Source: Planctomycetota bacterium (GTDB lineage Bacteria > Planctomycetota > Planctomycetia > Pirellulales > Pirellulaceae). Taken from it: a stretch of 12,051 nucleotides of DNA. Numbering within the stretch: position 1 is the stretch's first letter; each line of letters begins with the position of its first letter. A program made the position numbers and the translations under genes. Below are positions 8,194-12,051 of the stretch, piece after piece. The stretch covers positions 1-12,051 of the forward strand of contig JAPLNJ010000285.1 of assembly GCA_026692885.1 (NCBI GenBank), in the 5' to 3' direction. Under the pieces are notes generated by a model, which had not been told where the DNA came from, searched no databases, and saw only the letters and a program-made list of their open reading frames with translations.

Positions 8194-8366
8194 TTTGTCC
8201 TTGTCGCTGTCCGAACGTTGGATTCCACGGACGTCTGTGGATTGTGTTCGCCATCGTGACGGATCGCCCAGACCCTTCGCTGACACGCAGTTCGACTGGC
8301 ACGCGATTTCGTCAGCGAGTTCTGCCGGTGGCCCTCGCCGCGCACGGAGCGACGATCGATGGCTCC

Positions 8367-9719
8367 CTACGGAGCGTAGGCAAATCCGCTGGCCGGGAAG
8401 AAGTCGTAGGACTCGATACGGTCCGCGATTGGCTCGCCGTCCTTGGAGAGAATGGTCTTGCCGCCACGGGATACGGCGAAATGTTGGGCACCACAGGAGA
8501 ACGGAATACGCACGTGCTGTATTCCGGCCTCAAGCGGATGGATGCTCCTCGTGCCTCCGGAATCCACGTGCAGCTCAGCGGGACCGTTCATCATCGCGGT
8601 GACGTAGAGGACATCCGCAACCTGGCCGTGCAGCGCCGTTACGGGACGGTCTTTCGCGGCCACGGAATCCTTCGAATGGACGCGGTAGAACCAGAACAGG
8701 CCGTCCTTCAGCGGCGGTTGGCGGCCCGTCTTGTACCACTCGATGTAGTATCGGCTCAGTTCCATGTACCCGGCATGGCTGCTTTTCGACTTCAGGTAGG
8801 AAGGAACAGCTTGTGCTGGGCGATCGCCTTCGGACCGGCCTGACGCCGCGACCGGACAGATGTAGCTCTCGCTGAAGTCGTTCCAGGTGACGATCTCGAC
8901 CCAGTCAGGCTGCTGCTGGATGATCGACTTCCATTGCAGATCGGTCCCCTCGCCGCCGCAGGTCTCGTAATACCGACGATCAGGCTGGGCGGAACCCCAG
9001 TACATCGGACTGAAGCTGCACATGCAAACCTTGCCTGCTTCGCGCAAGACCTTCGCGTAGGCGGCATTGGAGGCGGCCAACTGCTGAGCAGTTCCAGCGC
9101 CACCGAAGAAGAACATCCCGTCGACCACGTCCGCCCATTTCCGGAAGTGTTGCCGCACGGTCGCTTCATCGGGCAACTCCGTCACGTTTGGACGCGGATA
9201 GAAGAATGGCACGAGGAACACGTCATGGCCGGTCGCCTTCAACGGACCGAGGATGTCCTCCTTCCAGTCGATTCCTTGTTCGCCGGTGAAAGTCGAAACC
9301 ACCGTCCGCCCGTCGACCAGCAGTTGATTGGGATGATGGCCATAGGTCTTGACCATGTCGAGCACGTAGGACTCGAACTCTCCGGGCGGGTGCTGTTTCA
9401 GTCCGGCAAAATCGACCGAGAAGAACAGCTTGAAGCCGGCCTTCAGTTCCTGGGCGGCCTGATAGATGGCTTTCACTCGCCGGGGGTAGTGCGGCTCATT
9501 GTGCCAAGCCCCACAGTTGAGAGCAAACCCGTCGATTCCCGCCGCCTGTGCTTCCTGGATCTCCCGTTTGTAGTCGTCCACGCCCTCGCCTTGGGCGGCG
9601 AAGCAAACCATGTAGTGTGCGAAGACCTGGTGCCGTTTTGGACCAGGGGACTCGGCGGCGAACACCGAACAGGAGACGCTGAACCAAACCACGACGAAAA
9701 CTTGTCGGGCGAACCGCAT
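8367..9719 (-). CDS. Secreted glycoside hydrolase family 71-like protein (alpha-1,3-glucanase type)
   Basis: This is an intact 450-residue protein. Residues 1-21 form a Sec signal peptide (MRFARQ, then hydrophobic VFVVVWFSV, cleavage likely near VFA-AES). The GH71 pattern is clear: HQVFAHYMVCF (30-40), YKREIQEAQAAGIDGFALNCG (50-70), the strand and turn LLVDGRTVVSTF (133-144), and near the barrel end DWVEIVTWNDFSESY (272-286), the family's WNDxxES signature. Family members hydrolyse alpha-1,3-glucan (mutan, fungal wall glucan) outside the cell. Residues about 350-450 look like a small beta-rich C-terminal domain, possibly carbohydrate-binding. The length suits a single catalytic domain plus this tail. 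RBS AAAGGAG lies eight bases before the ATG. The next gene upstream on this strand is a dead aldo/keto reductase. Substrate is inferred from the family only. Confidence 0.85.
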   Translation of the reverse strand: MRFARQVFVVVWFSVSCSVFAAESPGPKRHQVFAHYMVCFAAQGEGVDDYKREIQEAQAAGIDGFALNCGAWHNEPHYPRRVKAIYQAAQELKAGFKLFFSVDFAGLKQHPPGEFESYVLDMVKTYGHHPNQLLVDGRTVVSTFTGEQGIDWKEDILGPLKATGHDVFLVPFFYPRPNVTELPDEATVRQHFRKWADVVDGMFFFGGAGTAQQLAASNAAYAKVLREAGKVCMCSFSPMYWGSAQPDRRYYETCGGEGTDLQWKSIIQQQPDWVEIVTWNDFSESYICPVAASGRSEGDRPAQAVPSYLKSKSSHAGYMELSRYYIEWYKTGRQPPLKDGLFWFYRVHSKDSVAAKDRPVTALHGQVADVLYVTAMMNGPAELHVDSGGTRSIHPLEAGIQHVRIPFSCGAQHFAVSRGGKTILSKDGEPIADRIESYDFFPASGFAYAP

Positions 9720-9727
9720 AGCTTTTG

Positions 9728-9734
9728 CTCCTTT
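9728..9734 (-). promoter_or_regulatory. Ribosome binding site of the GH71-like gene
   Basis: AAAGGAG on the minus strand ends eight bases before ATG at 9719 (context GGCAAAGGAGCAAAAGCTATG). It supports this start, which also gives a complete signal peptide. Confidence 0.75.
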
Positions 9735-9761
9735 GCCAATCGCACTTCGGATGGCGTCAGT

Positions 9762-10007
9762 CTATTGAACCATGACCGAGCCGTCCACGTGCCGGCGCGG
9801 ACGTTGCGCCTCCGTTCACACCACCACCAGCGTCGCCGCAGTCGCGTTGGCGCGGACCTGTGCGGGATTCTTGCAGCCGGGGATCACCGTGGACACGCGT
9901 GGCTCCCGCAGGCACCACGCCATCGCCCACTGGGCCATGGGGACACCGGGTGGCACTTCCATTTGCTGCAGACGCTCCACTTCGGTCAAGTCCCGTGCCA
10001 CGCGATG
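9762..10007 (-). pseudogene. C-terminal remnant of an aldo/keto reductase
   Basis: The minus frame reads RVARDLTEVERLQQMEVPPG, then PMAQWAMAWCLREPRVSTVIPGCKNPAQVRANATAA. The MAQWAxxWCL..P.VSTVIPG..NPxQVxANxxA block is the hallmark C-terminal end of aldo/keto reductases (NAD(P)H-dependent carbonyl reduction, TIM barrel). Only about 60 of the usual 300 or so residues remain. A TGA at 9816-9818 cuts the frame. After it the same frame continues RRHVDGSVMVQ to a second stop at 9762-9764, which may be the old C-terminus. Upstream the frame is closed by a TGA around 10008, and no barrel N-terminus follows. It is therefore truncated at its 5' end and nonsense-mutated. Confidence 0.7.
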
Positions 10008-10141
10008 TCATGCAAAGGCACGATCTCACGAAGGGCGGTCCCGAGATCAGGATCCCACAGGAGCTGCTGGATCATAACGATGGCATCGGCGTCTTCCTCA
10101 ACCCGGACGAAGGAGATCATGACGCATTTCACGCCCCTCAT
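9986..10141 (-). CDS. Small unidentified ORF, possible gene fragment
   Basis: A 51-codon frame from ATG at 10141 to TGA at 9986-9988. It reads MRGVKCVMISFVRVEEDADA, then IVMIQQLLWDPDLGTALRE and IVPLHDIAWHGT. The amphipathic helical pattern with evenly spaced hydrophobics looks more protein-like than the opposite strand, but I do not recognise a family. No good ribosome binding site precedes the ATG. Its 3' end overlaps the aldo/keto reductase remnant in another frame, so it is probably the end of a broken gene fused onto that remnant, or chance. Confidence 0.3.
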   Translation of the reverse strand: MRGVKCVMISFVRVEEDADAIVMIQQLLWDPDLGTALREIVPLHDIAWHGT

Positions 10142-10204
10142 CCGTGGCTTAGACTATCTCTCGTCGGCAAGCTTGATTTCTCCTGTCCGCAGAAAGGCGA
10201 GAAG

Positions 10205-10588
10205 ATGCGTACCAAATCCATGAGTCGTCGTACGTTTCTGGATGCGGCAGTCGCGTCCTCGTTGGCATTCACGTACCTTCCTCGTCGGGTGTGGGGCGCC
10301 AACGAGCGGTTCTACGTCGTCGGCATTGGCGTCGGCGGCAAGGGGGCGGGCGAGGTGAAGGACGTCACGCAAGCCGGCGGCACGTTTGTGGCCTTGTGCG
10401 ACGTCGATCAGCGTCGGGCGGAGGGGACGTTCAGCAAGTTCCCGGAGGCCAAGCGGTATACCGACTTCCGGCGGATGCTGGAAATGGAAAAGGGCATCGA
10501 CGCCGTCACGGCCAGTACGCCCGACCATACACATGCGGCGGCGTCGGTCATGGCCATGTCGCTGGGCAAGCATGTGTACTGCCAGAAG
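10205..10588 (+). pseudogene. Truncated Tat-exported Gfo/Idh/MocA family oxidoreductase (N-terminal 128 residues)
   Basis: ATG at 10205 is preceded by AAAGG with seven bases spacing. The N-terminus MRTKSMSRRTFLDAAVASSL carries the twin-arginine export motif SRRTFL and ends near VWGA. Mature sequence gives the NAD(P) Rossmann loop VGIGVGGKG (39-47), the acidic strand end ALCDVD (63-68), STPDHTHA (104-111) and GKHVYCQK (121-128). In this family the last motif should continue with proline (QKP) and a further 250-300 residues of Rossmann and sugar-dehydrogenase C-terminal domain. Here homology stops at K128; the next codons read H-Q-G-D-W-S from the neighbouring gene in the wrong frame. The frame stays open by chance to a stop at 10912. 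The Tat-exported planctomycete members are thought to be periplasmic sugar oxidoreductases. The product cannot be active. Confidence 0.85.
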
Positions 10589-10589
10589 C

Positions 10590-11905
10590 ACCAAGGAGAC
10601 TGGTCCCGACTGGTCGACCATCACGTATCAATTTGCCCCGCGCGTGTCCGTGGGCGGCGGCACGCAGGGCGGCGCGGTCGGTCCGAAAGCCACCGTGAAG
10701 CAGCCGGCTGTCAAGTTTGTGTGGTACGATGGCAACAAGGACGGCCGGCAGAACGCGCCATACGACTTGTTGAAACAAGCGACGGAAGAGGCCAGATCCA
10801 AGCAACCGGCGACGCAGGAAGCCGAATTGAAACCCGGCAAGAAGAAACCGCCCGCCGCCATCGACGCGGCCTTGATCGTGTTGTTCAACGGTGGCCAGCT
10901 GCAGGCTCGTAGCGGCACGGAGCCGATTGCTAAGCTGAAGCTTGACCAGAAGAACATCGCAGTCGCGGATTTCCGGTGCGAGACAATCACGCTGACCAAG
11001 CTGCAGTTGATCGAAATTCGCGGGGTGTACAAGGAAATCGGCCTGAACACCAACGCCGGGCAGGAGTCGGCCCACGCATCGGAATTCCTCAGCCGCCTGA
11101 ACCGGCGCGCTCAGGATGCCTCCGGGGAACCTCCGCTTCCGAAGTGCCCGGACCTCAAGTACCTAACGGACATCGCAAATCGCGTTGGCAACGATCAGCT
11201 GAAGGTCATTCACGACAACAAGGACCGACTGACCAAAGAAATCGCCGCCTGGCAGAAACGCAAGACGTCGATCGCGGAGCGGGAACCCCGATGGCGAGAA
11301 CTGAAGCGACTCCTGGCCCATGCTGAGGGTCAGCCGGTAGGTCAGGCTTTCCAGCCTGACTGTCAGGCTGGAAAGCCTGACCTACCTTCAGTCGCCGCGG
11401 AAGTCGAACCCGAGGTGAAGGCCATCGAAGACCACTGCCGTTTGCTGGATGTTCCCGACCCGGTGCCGGGCCTGGTGGACAAATTGACCGAAACGTTGCG
11501 GAAGGCGTTGAACGAGGCCCATGCTGCGTGTAATGCGGCTCATGGACACGGCTAGGCGGCCTCGAATCTACCGATACCTGGCAGAAACTCAAACCGGAGC
11601 AACGATACGCGGTTCTCTCCAAGCACGGCGTCCGGCAGATGCCAGCGATTGCCGTCGGGACGACCTACGACGTTTTGACCACGCTCCAGAAGACCAAGGT
11701 CAGCGAGCCCCAAGCGATTTGCGATGCGTTGCCGACGCGGTTCAGCTACGCGTTGTCATCGGCGGCGAAACTGCTGGAGCCGAAGGCTCAATCTGTCAGC
11801 CTGCCGAGCGGCACGATCAAGAACGACGACGAGCTGAAAGCCTGGTTGGCGGCGGCCGAAGGGAGGATTCGCGAGAAGCTCAAGGACGGCCCGGTGATTG
11901 TGTAG
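10590..11905 (+). pseudogene. brxC: C-terminal fragment of a BREX P-loop ATPase BrxC-like protein, frameshifted
   Basis: From about 10593 a different frame reads TKETGPDWSTITYQFAPRVS, VKFVWYDGNKDGRQNAPY, AALIVLFNGGQLQ, KLKLDQKNIAVADFRCE, GEPPLPKCPDLKYL, GNDQLKVIHDNKD and LRKALNEAHAACNAA to a TAG at 11553-11555. A second frame continues without a gap from GLESTDTWQKLKPEQR through CDALPTRF, AAKLLEPKAQSVSLPSGTIK to KDGPVIV and a TAG at 11903-11905. A one-base net loss (or two-base gain) near 11550 explains the switch. The helical C-terminus with AAKLLEPK-x-QxVxLPSGT and final DGPVIV is what I recall for BrxC of phage-defence BREX systems (about 1,200 residues; only about 435 remain). The ATPase part with its Walker motifs is absent. 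Identity rests on recall, not a search; another large P-loop protein such as PglY is the main alternative. Confidence 0.6.
11336..11386. repeat. 51-bp perfect palindrome inserted in frame (REP-like element)
   Basis: Arms 11336-11359 and 11363-11386 are exact reverse complements over 24 bp with a three-base centre. The length of 51 bp equals 17 codons, so the host frame is kept; it adds VGQAFQPDCQAGKPDLP between LLAHAEGQP and SVAAEVEP of the BrxC-like fragment. The minus strand through the element would read VGQAFQPDSQAGKPDLP, almost the same peptide. I recall similar strings scattered through planctomycete proteins, which suggests a dispersed family. I saw no second copy in this window. Confidence 0.9.
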
Positions 11906-12051
11906 CGTCCAAGATCACATTTTGTGACCTTGAACGCGGCCGAAAAACAACTCCCTCGCCCCGGTACTCCGGAGATCGTCCAGCTTTTAAGACCAGTGTT
12001 CGTTGGAGGTTGCGCCCAAGAGGCCAAAATCGCAGGACCCGCAGAGTGATA
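11906..12051. other. Right-edge spacer, no gene recognised
   Basis: In intact type 1 BREX loci the gene after brxC usually encodes the methyltransferase PglX. The 146 bases here show no such start. A 41-codon GTG-started frame (11924-12049) overlaps the hairpin and has no recognisable content. The next gene, if any, lies beyond the window. Confidence 0.5.
11911..11931 (+). terminator. Hairpin just after the BrxC-like stop
   Basis: AAGATCACA (11911-11919) pairs with TGTGACCTT (11923-11931) across a TTT loop, nine positions with one mismatch, starting five bases after the TAG at 11903-11905. The position suits a transcript-end or spacer structure, but no T run follows, so Rho-independent termination is doubtful. 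Confidence 0.3.

Larger units (their letters stand above)
7208..8366. other. Long intergenic region with palindromes, no convincing gene
   Basis: About 1.16 kb separates the GH71 stop from the start of the giant gene. Open frames exist on both strands (the longest minus one at 7653-8345), but their translations are rich in R, S, C and P, show no recognisable domain and overlap one another as expected for high-GC noncoding DNA. The region does hold several inverted repeats (listed separately). It may contain the leader and promoter of the giant gene, remnants of a dead gene, or a short noncoding element. I found no tRNA or CRISPR. Confidence 0.6.

Noticed and set aside
7653..8345. 230-codon minus ORF in the intergenic region
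   Set aside because: Composition rich in R, S, C and P, no domain, overlaps hairpins and another open frame (7768-8286). Could be a dead gene, but I cannot support it.
8934..10223. 429-codon plus ORF opposite GH71
   Set aside because: Antisense to the clear GH71-like gene and its upstream region; no protein-like pattern.
10588..10912. Continuation of the Gfo/Idh frame to the stop at 10912
   Set aside because: Out-of-frame reading of the BrxC-like sequence (R/Q/G-rich); open by chance, not part of the oxidoreductase.
11924..12049. 41-codon GTG-started frame at the right edge
   Set aside because: Overlaps the post-stop hairpin, no ribosome binding site or homology; not distinguishable from chance.

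Overview
The window looks like a high-GC planctomycete chromosome (Planctomycetota, possibly Pirellulales- or Gemmatales-like; environmental origin not excluded). Three clues support this: a giant secreted repeat protein whose N-terminus carries the LEPR-XLL-type motif (LSFDQLESRLLL), a Tat-signal Gfo/Idh/MocA oxidoreductase start, and a palindromic element of the 'VGQAFQPD..AGKPDL' kind that I recall from planctomycete coding regions.

Region 1 (1-7207, minus strand) is one uninterrupted reading frame of about 2,400 codons that runs off the left edge. It encodes a surface or secreted adhesin-like protein. From N to C it has an export/anchor motif, two diverged copies of a large module (CSLREA-like start plus an array of about 48-residue beta repeats), more beta-solenoid sequence, CARDB-, PPC- and IPT/TIG-like domains, and at the edge what looks like the start of an RHS/YD-type shell. 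All plus-strand ORFs here are shadows. Region 2 (7208-8366) is about 1.16 kb with no convincing gene but several palindromes and hairpins. Region 3 (8367-9719, minus) is an intact secreted glycoside hydrolase family 71-like enzyme, predicted to act on alpha-1,3-glucan.

Region 4 (9720-12051) is a gene graveyard. It holds the C-terminal remnant of an aldo/keto reductase (minus), a small unidentified minus ORF, and the first 128 codons of a Tat-exported Gfo/Idh/MocA oxidoreductase. That oxidoreductase is cut exactly at its catalytic-motif lysine and joined to the C-terminal part (about 430 codons) of a large protein that I read as the BREX phage-defence P-loop ATPase BrxC. The BrxC fragment lacks its ATPase domain, carries an in-frame 51-bp palindrome and has a frameshift near its end. 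The remaining 146 bases show no clear next BREX gene.

GH71, aldo/keto reductase and Gfo/Idh genes fit a polysaccharide-use locus. The BREX piece looks like an intruder brought in by recombination, deletion or an assembly error. That junction is the most notable thing in the window.
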